Below, one piece after another: positions 48,174 to 57,653 of a DNA stretch of 64,000 nucleotides (position 1 is the first letter of the stretch; the number at the start of each line of letters is the position of its first letter). Below the pieces are notes generated by a model that was not told the DNA's origin, did not search any database, and worked only from the letters and a program-made list of their open reading frames with translations. The stretch is from a bacterium (lineage in GTDB: Bacteria > Cyanobacteriota > Vampirovibrionia > Obscuribacterales > Obscuribacteraceae), in assembly GCA_016124935.1 (NCBI GenBank), contig WGMS01000006.1:20267-84266 (forward strand), in the 5' to 3' direction. A program made the translations under genes and the position numbers.

Positions 48174-48202
48174 TTGTCGGTTGCCAAGCAACCATCTATA
48201 AT
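48174..48202 (+). promoter_or_regulatory. Promoter with operator-like palindrome for the metalloprotease operon
   Basis: TTGTCG (48174-48179) and TATAAT (48197-48202) are spaced by 17 bases. Between them lies an inverted repeat, GGTTGC-CAA-GCAACC (48179-48193), occupying the spacer, a position where a bound repressor would block RNA polymerase. The ATG of the first gene is 116 bases downstream. The repressor is unknown. Confidence 0.55.
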
Positions 48203-48317
48203 CGGAAGAAGCCTACATGGCTTTGATTAGCTCGCTCGCACTTACTAAACTTATCAACACCAGATCTTCTTGTTTCAAGCAGATCTGAACGTTTCTTATA
48301 ATCGAGGTCTTCTTCGT

Positions 48318-48794
48318 ATGGACTTCCAAAAACCACCGGCTGAATTCGTCGTGCGCTCCGAGGAGATAGCAGACTCGGAAGCCAGCACCCTTAACTCTCT
48401 TACCATCCTGGCCCAGAACAAAGGAGAAGAGAAAAAGGTCGGGCAGACAGAAAACCGGCAAGCTACTTTCAAGCAGGACAAAAACCATCCACAATCTTTC
48501 AACGAGCTCGACGCCCGGGCGAAAGAGAGCGTGCTCGAAACTTACTATAAGAATCACCAGGAGCCACCCATCGGTGACGCCTCCATGAACAAAGAAGGAA
48601 CTATCTTCCTGAGGCTGCGCAGCGCAGGCGGCATGCCAGCTGATGCGCAAATTCAATACAAGAAAGGAAGTACCCACTATGAAGAGGTAATGAAACACCT
48701 GGGCGGAATGAAACCTGGGGAAATAAAACTGGTTCCCCCCTGGCCTGACACGGATACCAGCCGATCTAACAGCCATAAAGGAGAGTCCCGGTGA
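48318..48794 (+). CDS. Small protein preceding the metalloprotease; candidate immunity or chaperone
   Basis: This 158-residue soluble protein starts at ATG 48318 (GAGG ten bases upstream; the frame opens earlier, at TTG 48270). Its C-terminal 55 residues (GTIFLRLRSAGGMPADAQIQ, YKKGSTHYEEVMKHLGGMKP) clearly resemble the 79-residue protein encoded after the metalloprotease. Its stop overlaps the GTG start of the metalloprotease (GTGA). A role in binding or neutralising the protease is an inference from this flanking pattern. Confidence 0.65.
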   Translation: MDFQKPPAEFVVRSEEIADSEASTLNSLTILAQNKGEEKKVGQTENRQATFKQDKNHPQSFNELDARAKESVLETYYKNHQEPPIGDASMNKEGTIFLRLRSAGGMPADAQIQYKKGSTHYEEVMKHLGGMKPGEIKLVPPWPDTDTSRSNSHKGESR

Positions 48795-50371
48795 AAGAGA
48801 TAGGTCCCGTGGAGGAAAGAACCGCTCAGGCTGAAACCGATGGTGATTTAAATACCCTGGCTGTGGTCGAAAGGGATAAAGACGCTCTTACCATAACCCA
48901 AAGTGGCGCCGGGCAAGATTATGTAAAAGACGGAGTATTGCCGGAAGTCGGTCTGAGCGGCACTATGACGCTAGCTCAGGTGAGAGAGCCGGTCGATGTT
49001 CAAAACAAAGCCACTGCAGATGGTCACAAGCTCTATCCTGACATATTGCCCAATATCGACCTCGATGATATCCGAGAGCACAAGAGAAAGGGCGATCAAG
49101 GTCCTGTGCGCTACCGCAGCATGCAAAACGCGGCAAGCGGCGAGTCTTTTCCTTTGCTCACGGAAGAGGACCGAAAAAATTCCATAATGTACAAAATGGA
49201 AAACGGCCTCGTCGATGGAAGCAAACTATTCAAGAATCCCGCCGAGCTATTGAAAGGAAAAGGAGCCGTCGGAGGACTAGAGAATAACCAAACAGGACAA
49301 AGAGATTCGCAAGAGCGGACCGGCGATAATGCGCCCGGTGACGGATTGCAAGTCAGGGAAGAGCGAACCCCCGGGGAACAGGGAGAAGAAACCGAACCCC
49401 GCCAACAGCAAAGAGATTTACCGGAGCGAGAAGCAGAGGCTGTCCCTCTTCAAAAATTCGAGCGGTTGGAGGTGGACGAAGAAGGAAATTCCTCGGTAAC
49501 CGTGAAGCCCGGCGACAACCTCTGGAGAATCACCCGCGAAGCACTGAAACACAATCAGGAAGAGGGATTTACCCCGTCAGATCGCGAGATAGCAAACGCC
49601 CTCAAAAAGCTGGTGGAAGCAAATCCTGATATTAGAAATCCTGATTTGATCAAACCCGGTGACAAAATCAATATACCTCCGGAGATTTTGAAGCCAGATG
49701 AAGTCCCGGAAGAGATCCCGGAGGAGACTCCCAGGGAAACTGAAGAAATCCCGGAGGAGACTCCGGAAGACGATGGTCCCAGAGTAGAGGTGGAGAATCT
49801 TGGCGCCTCTCCGGAATTCGCCCGCGAGATGCAGGATGTAGTCGACTCCCTTCCGCCCGGCGTACGCCGCTTGCTTGAAGCGAACGGCTCTCGTGTTACG
49901 GTGGGAGACAGAGTCAGTAGCGTCTATCCGGAGCTTGCCGGAGTCAGGCCACGAGGTTGGCCCCCAGGCACTACCTGGGATAATGCCGAAGGGCTTTATC
50001 AACCTAGAGATAAACGCGCCCTTGTAACTGAGCACAAAGTAGACCCCTCCGGAGAAGTTATAGAGACCAACAGGGCCGAAGGTGTACTTAAACATGAAAT
50101 AGGTCACGCCGTCGACCACGCCCTGGGCAACTTCTCTCAATCAGATGAATTCAAGACTGCCTACGAGCAGGATACGCAAGGAATGACCGATGCGGAGAGG
50201 GACGAGTTCTCCTACCTGTTGCAATCGGGAGATGCCGGAAGGAGCGAGGCTTTTGCAGAGGTCTTCGGCGCCCTCAACGGAGCCTCGGCCAATCCTCATC
50301 AGACTCAGCGGATACTGGAGAAATTCCCGAATGTGGCGAATTTACTGCGGCGCAAGCTTGATGCCCTCTAA
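48791..50371 (+). CDS. LysM protein with anthrax-lethal-factor-like metalloprotease domain
   Basis: This 526-residue protein has an unstructured N-terminus without a signal peptide, one LysM domain at about 234-300 (VTVKPGDNLWRITREALKHN), a Pro/Glu-rich linker (about 302-338), and a C-terminal lethal-factor-like zinc protease domain (about 345-526). The zinc motif HEIGH is at 435-439, and GRSEAFAEVF supplies Glu486 and Glu490; these align with the lethal factor motif NEAEFFAEAF containing its third zinc ligand. All catalytic residues appear present. The start is GTG with AAAGGAGAG upstream. LysM suggests cell-wall binding. Toxin activity is inferred, and the substrate is unknown. Confidence 0.82.
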   Translation: MKEIGPVEERTAQAETDGDLNTLAVVERDKDALTITQSGAGQDYVKDGVLPEVGLSGTMTLAQVREPVDVQNKATADGHKLYPDILPNIDLDDIREHKRKGDQGPVRYRSMQNAASGESFPLLTEEDRKNSIMYKMENGLVDGSKLFKNPAELLKGKGAVGGLENNQTGQRDSQERTGDNAPGDGLQVREERTPGEQGEETEPRQQQRDLPEREAEAVPLQKFERLEVDEEGNSSVTVKPGDNLWRITREALKHNQEEGFTPSDREIANALKKLVEANPDIRNPDLIKPGDKINIPPEILKPDEVPEEIPEETPRETEEIPEETPEDDGPRVEVENLGASPEFAREMQDVVDSLPPGVRRLLEANGSRVTVGDRVSSVYPELAGVRPRGWPPGTTWDNAEGLYQPRDKRALVTEHKVDPSGEVIETNRAEGVLKHEIGHAVDHALGNFSQSDEFKTAYEQDTQGMTDAERDEFSYLLQSGDAGRSEAFAEVFGALNGASANPHQTQRILEKFPNVANLLRRKLDAL

Positions 50372-50431
50372 TACAAAATTACCCTACCTTGCTTTTTGAA
50401 TAGCCCGAGCAGGTAACCACAGGAGAAGAAG

Positions 50432-50671
50432 ATGGAACAGGAAGTTGAATTCACTTCTAAAGAGAACAACGAATATATCGGCAGATGCTTGATGCAGGAA
50501 GACGGCACCCTGGTTTTGACCCTGAGAGCAGCCGGCAGTGGCGGTCTTGTAGGGCACGGCACAATAGAATACAAAAAAGATCATCCAAGCTACAAAGAAG
50601 TTCTCTCCCATGTAGGACCGATAGAGCCTGGCGAGAGCAAACCGGTACTTCCGTTTCCGGAAGACGACTAG
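50432..50671 (+). CDS. 79-residue protein resembling the upstream operon gene; candidate immunity protein
   Basis: The ATG follows AGGAGAAGA. The protein (GTLVLTLRAAGSGGLVGHGT, IEYKKDHPSYKEVLSHVGPI) is a paralogue of the C-terminal part of the protein at 48318-48794, so the metalloprotease gene is flanked by related small genes. No signal peptide or membrane helix is present. It lies 60 bases after the protease gene in the same direction. Confidence 0.7.
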   Translation: MEQEVEFTSKENNEYIGRCLMQEDGTLVLTLRAAGSGGLVGHGTIEYKKDHPSYKEVLSHVGPIEPGESKPVLPFPEDD

Positions 50672-50817
50672 AGATATATCCGTATCCTCTTAACAGCAGC
50701 ATAAAACGCTTTGAAGAGGGGACTTCTATAAAGATCCGGTCCTGGTTCATATCGGGTTCACTTCCTCGCAGTAGGATCAAGAATGTCGTTTGTCGGCCGC
50801 CGAGCCTGAAGTAATAC

Positions 50818-51831
50818 ATGAAAAAAGTCGCCATCATAGGCTCCGGAGTCGCAGGACTGGCATGCGCCAGGAGACTGGCTGCTGACCCGTCGCTAAAAAT
50901 AACAATCTTCGACAAAGGCAGGCATCCTGGCGGCCGCCTGGCATCGCGGGACCGCGACCATAACCAGTTCGACTATGGCGCCCAGTACTTTACGGCAAGA
51001 TCAATGGAGTTCAAAAGCGTCGTATCGAGGATGATAGAAGTTGGCGCGGTTAAAATATGGAATGGTCGCTTCGGCAGAATGACGAGCTCAGGCATCATGG
51101 ACGAAGACAGCCAGGAAGCTCGCTATGTCGGTGTCCCCTGCATGCGCTCCCTGGCAGAAGCGCAGGCACGAGATCTGGCAGGAGTACTGGATCTTCGTCA
51201 ACACCACAAAGTAACTGAGATTGAAAAGGTCTCTGGATTTTGGACTTTATCCGGAGAGATGACTGGTGGAGAAAAGGCGGCTCCTTTTGAAGAAAACGAA
51301 TTCGACTGTCTTGTTATCACCGTGCCTCCGGTGCAAGCGGCAGAGCTATGGCGGAATCAAGAGAAAACACTCGAAGGAAGCGTCCTCAGCCCCTGCATTG
51401 CAACCATGTTCTCCTTCGATTCGCCTCTGCCAGTCGAATACGATGGCATCCGCATCGACGACCCAGTACTGGCCTGGGCTGCTCGGGACTCCAGCAAGCC
51501 CGGCCGGCCGGCTGGGGAGCGCTGGGTGCTCCATGCCAATCCAGAGTGGTCGCAAGAAAACATATCGCTGAGTGAGCAAGAGACCCTGGATGCGCTTCTA
51601 GCTAGATTTTTCCATCTGCTCGAAGTCGACGCGGTGGCACCATCATTTTCTCGATACCACCGGTGGAGATATGCCCTGGTGACCCGGGCTCTTGAGGCAC
51701 AATTTTTGATTGACAAAGAAAACGAGCCGATTCTCGCCTTTTGTGGAGACTATTGTGAAGGCGCCAGGGTAGAAGCCGCCTTCTTAAGTGGACACACTCT
51801 GGCAGAAAAGCTATTAGATGACCAGGCATGA
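50818..51831 (+). CDS. Renalase-like FAD-dependent oxidoreductase
   Basis: This 337-residue protein has an N-terminal Rossmann FAD motif (VAIIGSGVAGLACARRLA), the GGR segment (GRHPGGRLASR), FDYGAQYFTA and a C-terminal FCGDYCEGARVEAAFLSG. This is the renalase-like flavin amine oxidase group (COG3380). It probably oxidises a small substrate or NAD(P)H variant; the true substrate in bacteria is unclear. It begins the lipid-modification region, where this family is often found. Confidence 0.82.
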   Translation: MKKVAIIGSGVAGLACARRLAADPSLKITIFDKGRHPGGRLASRDRDHNQFDYGAQYFTARSMEFKSVVSRMIEVGAVKIWNGRFGRMTSSGIMDEDSQEARYVGVPCMRSLAEAQARDLAGVLDLRQHHKVTEIEKVSGFWTLSGEMTGGEKAAPFEENEFDCLVITVPPVQAAELWRNQEKTLEGSVLSPCIATMFSFDSPLPVEYDGIRIDDPVLAWAARDSSKPGRPAGERWVLHANPEWSQENISLSEQETLDALLARFFHLLEVDAVAPSFSRYHRWRYALVTRALEAQFLIDKENEPILAFCGDYCEGARVEAAFLSGHTLAEKLLDDQA

Positions 51832-51839
51832 AAGGGGAT

Positions 51840-53075
51840 TCAATCGCTGGGAAGCAGTACCCACAATTCGGGCCGACCTGCATTGCAATGAACCGCTCTG
51901 CTCAACAATCCCATCCCTGCAATAGAGAGGAAGACAGCGTATCTGGCGCAATTCCAGGCGCCGGTCGACCGGTCTCCTTTACTTCCAGAGGTCGGTGAAT
52001 CACAGATGGGTTCAGCGTTCGCTATCTTCCTCAAATTCTCGATCCTTCGATTCAAAGCCGGCACAGGATGAAATTTGACATCCCTGGAAGTTGCTCTATA
52101 TTGGTCAGCCTCCAGACAACTTTCAACCAGTTCTATAGAACGGATCAAGCTGCTCTCGCTTATTCCACGAGCCAGGGCTGAACTGTCGGCAGCAAAAACC
52201 GATAGATGATTGAACCTGGGCAGGATAAGCAGCCCGAGAAAGGACCAGAGAGTGAAGCAAAGGGATATCGACAATAAACCGGCAAAATTATCGATAGCAG
52301 GAAGAATGGATTGAGCGATCGCCGCAGATACTGAAACTCCTGCAGCGGTAAAAACGACGGCAAGCAAAAATCCTCTGGTCCTGGCTCCGTTTTCGATGAC
52401 ACTGGAACGTCTTGCGACCTCTGCTCCAAGAGCATCTAATCCGAAGGTTTCGAGCCAGCTCTCCGGGAGAATAATCGACTCACGACCCGGCAAACCGGTT
52501 ATTCCGCCGGTAAAGCCAGGGCATGAGGCTCTAGCCGTCAAAACAGGAGGGTCTAAGCTGACAGGCTTCACCTGCCCGGAAAGTTCCAGAGCTGAAACCG
52601 GGTAAATGTTGATTCCCGAAACAGCCCTCGCCAAATCGGCCTGCCGCCACAACAACATCGAGGCGAAGATAGCAATAACAGGAAACAGGAGAGGGACGCC
52701 TCCGAGTCGAAGGGTAACGAGGGTGAGAAGCGAGGTGCAAAGGAGCAGCGCCCCATGGCACACGGATGCCCGAAGCCACTTGCCGAAGTACTGACAAAAC
52801 GGCAACTCGCTCCTGTCATATATTCGGTCTATCTTCCATCCAGCCAGGTCGAAAGGCAGCGAAGCCAGCTCGAAGAGTGCAATGCTGAAAGCGAGATAAT
52901 ATAAAGTTTGTGACCACGACTCTGTCGCGACAAACCTGGCAGGCGAGTCTAGTGAGCGCAGAATCATAAAGCAGGCAAAAACAACTATGGAGCCCACGTA
53001 GCAGATTCCTAGAGTTAATCGAGCATCGGAATAGGTCATAGAATCTGAAGAATGATCTGACAATGACTTGAACAT
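51840..53075 (-). CDS. M48-like membrane protein without the HExxH motif
   Basis: This 411-residue protein has several membrane helices and the overall layout of M48 zinc peptidases (two N-terminal helices, loop, DALGAEVARRSSVIENGART, then a helix pair). The HExxH zinc motif is missing; AEVARR occupies its place. It is therefore likely a non-peptidase homologue. The ATG follows TAGGAG. It is divergent from the desaturase gene; a regulatory or membrane role is possible. Confidence 0.6.
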   Translation of the reverse strand: MFKSLSDHSSDSMTYSDARLTLGICYVGSIVVFACFMILRSLDSPARFVATESWSQTLYYLAFSIALFELASLPFDLAGWKIDRIYDRSELPFCQYFGKWLRASVCHGALLLCTSLLTLVTLRLGGVPLLFPVIAIFASMLLWRQADLARAVSGINIYPVSALELSGQVKPVSLDPPVLTARASCPGFTGGITGLPGRESIILPESWLETFGLDALGAEVARRSSVIENGARTRGFLLAVVFTAAGVSVSAAIAQSILPAIDNFAGLLSISLCFTLWSFLGLLILPRFNHLSVFAADSSALARGISESSLIRSIELVESCLEADQYRATSRDVKFHPVPALNRRIENLRKIANAEPICDSPTSGSKGDRSTGAWNCARYAVFLSIAGMGLLSRAVHCNAGRPELWVLLPSD

Positions 53076-53297
53076 TACAAACGGCTCCTATAATGAATCG
53101 GTGGAAACCTTTTCGCTATACTATTCCGTTTGAGATGATTTCGAGCTGAACATCTCGCTTAAGAGCCGACCAAATCCGCTTCCGACATGCAACTCAACAA
53201 ATTAGTGGTCGAGTTTCAAAATATATATTAGTTTCAATCGCGCTCTTTGCCAGTCCGAGTTCACAGGGAGTTCACCTGCTCAGAGGATGCTTTAAAA

Positions 53298-54284
53298 ATG
53301 AAAGATTTGATTGACTCTCCCGTCAAGACAGAAAAGCCCAGGAGATTTACGACGTATTTCGAATGGTTGAATTCGGACTCTGTTAAAAATGATCCTCGGC
53401 TCCTGAAGACAGGCAGACCCGAATCAGAACCGGACAGGTGGATTCCGTTCGTATTTCTCCATGCCGGCTGTTTGCTGACTATTCCCTTCGGTGTCTCATC
53501 GGCGGCATTGACGATGTGCATCCTACTTTATTTGATTCGCATGTTCGCCATCACAGGCTTTTATCACAGATACTTTTCTCATCGTACTTTTAAAACTTCC
53601 CGTGCCATGCAATTTCTGTTTGCAGTAATAGGATGCATGTCCGTTCAAAGAGGTCCTTTGTGGTGGGCTGCGCATCACAGAAAGCACCACGCCGCCTCGG
53701 ATACTGAAGAAGATATTCATTCACCAATATCCAGAGATTTTTTATGGTCACACATTGGCTGGATCACCTCCACCAAAAACATGGTGACCGACTATTCGAG
53801 AATCCAGGACTTCGCCAGATATCCCGAGCTGCTATGGCTGAATAGATTCGACTGGTTCGTGCCGCTCATGCTCTTTTTCTCACTCTATGGCTTTGGCCAG
53901 TGGCTGCAATTTTATTATCCCCAGACTCAGACCAGCGGCATGCAGATGCTGGCCTGGGGATTTTTCGTCAGCACCACAATTCTTTTCCATGCCACCGCCG
54001 CGATAAACTCCGTGGCTCATCTCTCAGGCTATCGACGATACGACACCCCGGACAACAGTCGCAACAACCCGATATTGGCAATTTTCACCCTTGGTGAGGG
54101 ATGGCACAACAATCACCACCGTTACAGCAACTGCACCAGGCAGGGTATCACCTGGTGGGAGATAGATATCACATATTATGTTCTGAAGCTATTAGAGTTA
54201 TTTGGGTTGGTGAGCGATATCAAACGGATTCCGGAGAACGCTCTGTCGAGCGCAGTTACAATTAAGGGCAGGTCAAGCCGATGA
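53298..54284 (+). CDS. Acyl-CoA/fatty acid desaturase
   Basis: This membrane di-iron desaturase of the stearoyl-CoA/delta-9 type has the three His boxes HRYFSH (near residue 90), HRKHH (near 127) and HNNHH (near 271), plus four membrane helices. It introduces a cis double bond into acyl chains. The frame opens at TTG 53247, but ATG 53298 has AGAGGAT upstream and is preferred. Its stop overlaps the next gene as ATGA, so it heads the lipid operon. The double bonds it makes are the substrate type for the cyclopropane synthase in the same operon. Confidence 0.92.
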   Translation: MKDLIDSPVKTEKPRRFTTYFEWLNSDSVKNDPRLLKTGRPESEPDRWIPFVFLHAGCLLTIPFGVSSAALTMCILLYLIRMFAITGFYHRYFSHRTFKTSRAMQFLFAVIGCMSVQRGPLWWAAHHRKHHAASDTEEDIHSPISRDFLWSHIGWITSTKNMVTDYSRIQDFARYPELLWLNRFDWFVPLMLFFSLYGFGQWLQFYYPQTQTSGMQMLAWGFFVSTTILFHATAAINSVAHLSGYRRYDTPDNSRNNPILAIFTLGEGWHNNHHRYSNCTRQGITWWEIDITYYVLKLLELFGLVSDIKRIPENALSSAVTIKGRSSR

Positions 54285-55540
54285 ACAGACTCGCCATCAT
54301 AGGAAGCGGCGTCGCCGGTCTGGGCCTGGCTTATAGACTGCGCAACAACTTCGATCTGGTGCTCTACGAAAAAGACAGCAGAGCCGGTGGCCATTCTCAT
54401 ACGGTCGACATAGAAGAAGTGGACAGGACAATACCTGTTGACACAGGCTTCATGGTCTTCAACCAGGTCACCTATCCCAATCTACTCAAACTCTTCAAAG
54501 AGCTCGAAGTACCTATAAAGAAGACTGACATGTCTTTTTCTGTTCAGTTGAAGAGAGAAAAGCTTGAATACTCTGGAGCCAGTTTCGACAGGCTTTTCGG
54601 CGACAGAAAAAACATTCTAAGTCCCAGATTCTGGAAGTTTCTAATAGAGATAGATCGGTTCAATAAAGATGGCTTGAAGACAGAAGAAGATCCGTTCTGG
54701 TCAGAGATGAGCCTTGAAGATTATGCCACCGCCCGCAATTACAGCCAGGACTTGATCAATCGGTATCTCATCCCGATGACCGGCGCATTGTGGTCGGCAC
54801 CGCCAGAAAAGATGATGGCGTTTCCCGCAATAACATTACTCAGGTTTTTCAGAAATCATGGACTGCTTGCCACTGAAACGCATCATCAATGGTGGACAGT
54901 GGATGGGGGCGCCAGAGTCTATGTAGATAAGATTTTAAGGCAGCTTGGTGCCGCCACCAGACTAGGCTGTGGAGCTATCGAGGTAACCAGAGACTCAAAA
55001 GCTGTCAGAGTCGAAGACGCAAGTGGAGAGGAGAGAGAATTCGATCAGGTCGTCTTTGCCTGCCATGCCGACCAGGCGCTTGCGCTTCTAAAGAACCCCA
55101 GAGAAGAAGAAAGAGAGATTCTAAGCGCCTTCAGCTACCAGCGCAATGACACCACCGTCCACACCGATAGTTCTGTGATGCCGCATCAAAAGCGGTGCTG
55201 GGCATCCTGGAACTATCGCCTGGCGGAGGACGGCTCTTCGACGCACTATTGGATGAACAGCCTGCAAAACGTCTCGAATAGAGAGAATTATTTTGTCTCG
55301 CTCAATGCGGATCATCTAATAGACCAGAAGAAAGTCTTAAAAAGAATGGTCTATCATCATCCTCTCTTCGACCTCCCGGCGCTGCGAGCCCAGCAAAGAC
55401 TGCCCGAGCTAAACAGGAATTCTTATAAAGACCAGATATTCTACTGCGGCAGCTATTTCGGCTTCGGCTTCCACGAAGACGCCCTGCGTTCTTCTATTCA
55501 GTTGGCAGAGTTGCTTACAGGGACCAGAGTATGCAACTAG
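54281..55540 (+). CDS. FAD-dependent amine-oxidase-like protein (COG2907)
   Basis: This 419-residue protein has an N-terminal FAD motif (LAIIGSGVAGLGLAYRL), then GGHSHTVDIEE, TGFMVFN and a C-terminal FCGSYFGFGFHEDAL. The family is COG2907, routinely found next to DUF1365 and cyclopropane synthase genes. In Rhodobacter a member of this group is linked to furan/methyl fatty acid formation as a desaturase-like enzyme; I recall this, so treat it as guidance. The start overlaps the desaturase gene by 4 bases and the end overlaps DUF1365 by 10. Confidence 0.88.
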   Translation: MNRLAIIGSGVAGLGLAYRLRNNFDLVLYEKDSRAGGHSHTVDIEEVDRTIPVDTGFMVFNQVTYPNLLKLFKELEVPIKKTDMSFSVQLKREKLEYSGASFDRLFGDRKNILSPRFWKFLIEIDRFNKDGLKTEEDPFWSEMSLEDYATARNYSQDLINRYLIPMTGALWSAPPEKMMAFPAITLLRFFRNHGLLATETHHQWWTVDGGARVYVDKILRQLGAATRLGCGAIEVTRDSKAVRVEDASGEEREFDQVVFACHADQALALLKNPREEEREILSAFSYQRNDTTVHTDSSVMPHQKRCWASWNYRLAEDGSSTHYWMNSLQNVSNRENYFVSLNADHLIDQKKVLKRMVYHHPLFDLPALRAQQRLPELNRNSYKDQIFYCGSYFGFGFHEDALRSSIQLAELLTGTRVCN

Positions 55541-56322
55541 ACTCCTGTATTTACGAATGTGAGATCTGGCACAGTCGGCAAAAGCCGAAGCCGCACAAAT
55601 TTGTGCACAAGCACTTCATGCTCTATCTCGATCTCGGTGAGGTCTCGGCTCTGGCAGAGCGATTAAAGTTTTTCAGCACCAGAGACTCTTGTCTATATTC
55701 TTTTAAAGAAGCAGATTATCTACCCGGCTATGAAGGACCTTCTCTTGAGAAAAAAATTCGCAACTTTGCCGCCCTGCATCAGATAACCGGCATAGAAAAG
55801 ATAAAAGTGCTCACCAACGTGAGAACCGGCGGCTATATTTTCAACCCGGTGACTTTCTTCTTTTGCTTCGACAGAGACGGCAGGCGAATTGGCTGCATAG
55901 TAGAAGTGGGCAATACTTTTAAAGAGAAAAAGCTCTATGCCTTGAAAGCAGAGGGCGAAGCCAGACTGGTCGACCGGCAGAAGAAGCAGTTTTACGTCTC
56001 GCCATTTACAGAGCTGGACCAGGACTTTGTTTTCGATATAGAAGTACCCGGGCAGTCATTCAAAATGACCATCAATACACTGCAGGCAGAAGAACCTGTT
56101 GTTATGGCGGGCTTCTGGGGCAAAAGAGAAGAGCTGACAGATAAGTCGCTTCTGGCTATGACCCTACGCTATCCTCTGGCGCCACTGCGGGTGATAGCCT
56201 TGATTCACCTGCACGCGCTTCTGCTGTGGCTGAAGAGAACGCCTTATCATCGCAAAGAAGAGAATGCCGAGCAACAGACCGGGGTATTGAATCCGCATAG
56301 ATCTATCGAGAAGACAATTTAA
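55531..56322 (+). CDS. DUF1365 family protein
   Basis: This 263-residue cytosolic protein matches DUF1365 (COG3496) from start (SCIYECEIWHSRQKPKPHKF) to end, including NPVTFFFCFDRDG and a hydrophobic C-terminal helix. The biochemical function is unknown, but it nearly always occurs with COG2907 and cyclopropane synthase genes. It overlaps the preceding gene by 10 bases, and the next gene follows 26 bases later. Confidence 0.88.
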   Translation: MQLDSCIYECEIWHSRQKPKPHKFVHKHFMLYLDLGEVSALAERLKFFSTRDSCLYSFKEADYLPGYEGPSLEKKIRNFAALHQITGIEKIKVLTNVRTGGYIFNPVTFFFCFDRDGRRIGCIVEVGNTFKEKKLYALKAEGEARLVDRQKKQFYVSPFTELDQDFVFDIEVPGQSFKMTINTLQAEEPVVMAGFWGKREELTDKSLLAMTLRYPLAPLRVIALIHLHALLLWLKRTPYHRKEENAEQQTGVLNPHRSIEKTI

Positions 56323-56348
56323 AGATGAAAAGATAAAGGACTTCCAGT

Positions 56349-57653
56349 ATGAGCACAGACACTACTACCAAGGCCAATCGAACCAAATTCGCGCCGGCAA
56401 AAATAGATTCTTTGACCAACTGGTCAAGACAGATAGTGTTCTCGATTCTGTCTAAGATGAAGCTGGGTAGCCTGGAAATCATCACCCCCGAGCAAGAGAG
56501 CTTTATCTTCGGTCAGGAAACGACAGAGTTGTCACCGATTATTCGGGTGCATGACAATGAGTTTTTTCGTCGCTGTATGCTCTATGCCGACATAGGACTG
56601 GCTGAGTCTTACATAGATGGGTTGATAGAAATCTCCAGCATTAAAGACCTGATTAGCTGGTTTTTGATAAACCAGCACGAATCACCGGTGCTCAATGAAT
56701 CTAAGGCCTCAAGCAAACTAATTAATTTGCTTGGCATCGTCAATAATACCGTGCATGCTCTACGACCGAACTCAAAGACTCTAGCCAAACAGAATATCTA
56801 TCAGCACTATGACCTGGGCAACGACTTTTTCAGCATCTTCTTAGACCCTTCCATGACCTATTCCTCTGCCCTGTTCAAGAAAAGAGAGATGACTCTGGCA
56901 GAGGCTCAACAGGCGAAGTTCCAACGCATAGCAGGACAGCTAAAGATACAGGCATCAGACAGAGTGCTCGAAGTGGGCTGTGGCTGGGGTGCCTTCAGCC
57001 TCTACCTGGCAAAGAACTATGGCTGTTCTATAACCGCGCTCACGATCTCGCAAGAGCAGTATGACTATACTCGAGAACTTATCAAGAAAGAAAAGATGGA
57101 GCATCTCATAGACCTGCGCCTGGAAGACTACAGAGATCACAATGGAAGCTACGACAAAATCGCTTCTATAGAGATGATCGAAGCAGTCGGAGACAAATAC
57201 ATGGACACTTTTATTGCAAAATTAGACTCCTTACTAGCCAAGGACGGCTTGCTCGCCATGCAGATGATCACCAGCGCAGACTCTCGCTATGAGATATTGA
57301 AATCGAACGTGGACTTCATCCAAAAACATATCTTCCCCGGCTCGCTTTTGCCCTCGCTGCATCGTGTTAACAAAGCGATGATGTCCTGTGGAGAGTTGCT
57401 GTTAGTAGACCTCTTCGACATGACAGAATCTTATGTCATTACACTAAACCGCTGGCAGGATGCCTTTGAACGAAATCTGGACAAGATTCAAGACCGGGGC
57501 TTTGACGAGCAATTCATTCGAAAATGGAAATACTATTTCGAATATTGCCAGGCAGCCTTCGCCACCAGAAATATCTCGGTGGTGCAAGCGACCTATTCTC
57601 GTCCTAACAATCTAAAACTGAATGGAGGCGCAAGGAGCGACCATGCTGATTGA
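56349..57653 (+). CDS. cfa: Cyclopropane-fatty-acyl-phospholipid synthase
   Basis: This 434-residue enzyme has the family layout: an N-terminal lipid-binding part, NIYQHYDLGNDFFSIFLDPS at about 142-161, the SAM-binding motif VLEVGCGWGAFSLYLA near residue 206, and EMIEAVGDKY. It transfers a methylene from S-adenosylmethionine to cis double bonds of membrane phospholipids. AAAGGA lies upstream of the ATG. It acts on the product of the desaturase encoded in the same operon. Confidence 0.93.
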   Translation: MSTDTTTKANRTKFAPAKIDSLTNWSRQIVFSILSKMKLGSLEIITPEQESFIFGQETTELSPIIRVHDNEFFRRCMLYADIGLAESYIDGLIEISSIKDLISWFLINQHESPVLNESKASSKLINLLGIVNNTVHALRPNSKTLAKQNIYQHYDLGNDFFSIFLDPSMTYSSALFKKREMTLAEAQQAKFQRIAGQLKIQASDRVLEVGCGWGAFSLYLAKNYGCSITALTISQEQYDYTRELIKKEKMEHLIDLRLEDYRDHNGSYDKIASIEMIEAVGDKYMDTFIAKLDSLLAKDGLLAMQMITSADSRYEILKSNVDFIQKHIFPGSLLPSLHRVNKAMMSCGELLLVDLFDMTESYVITLNRWQDAFERNLDKIQDRGFDEQFIRKWKYYFEYCQAAFATRNISVVQATYSRPNNLKLNGGARSDHAD

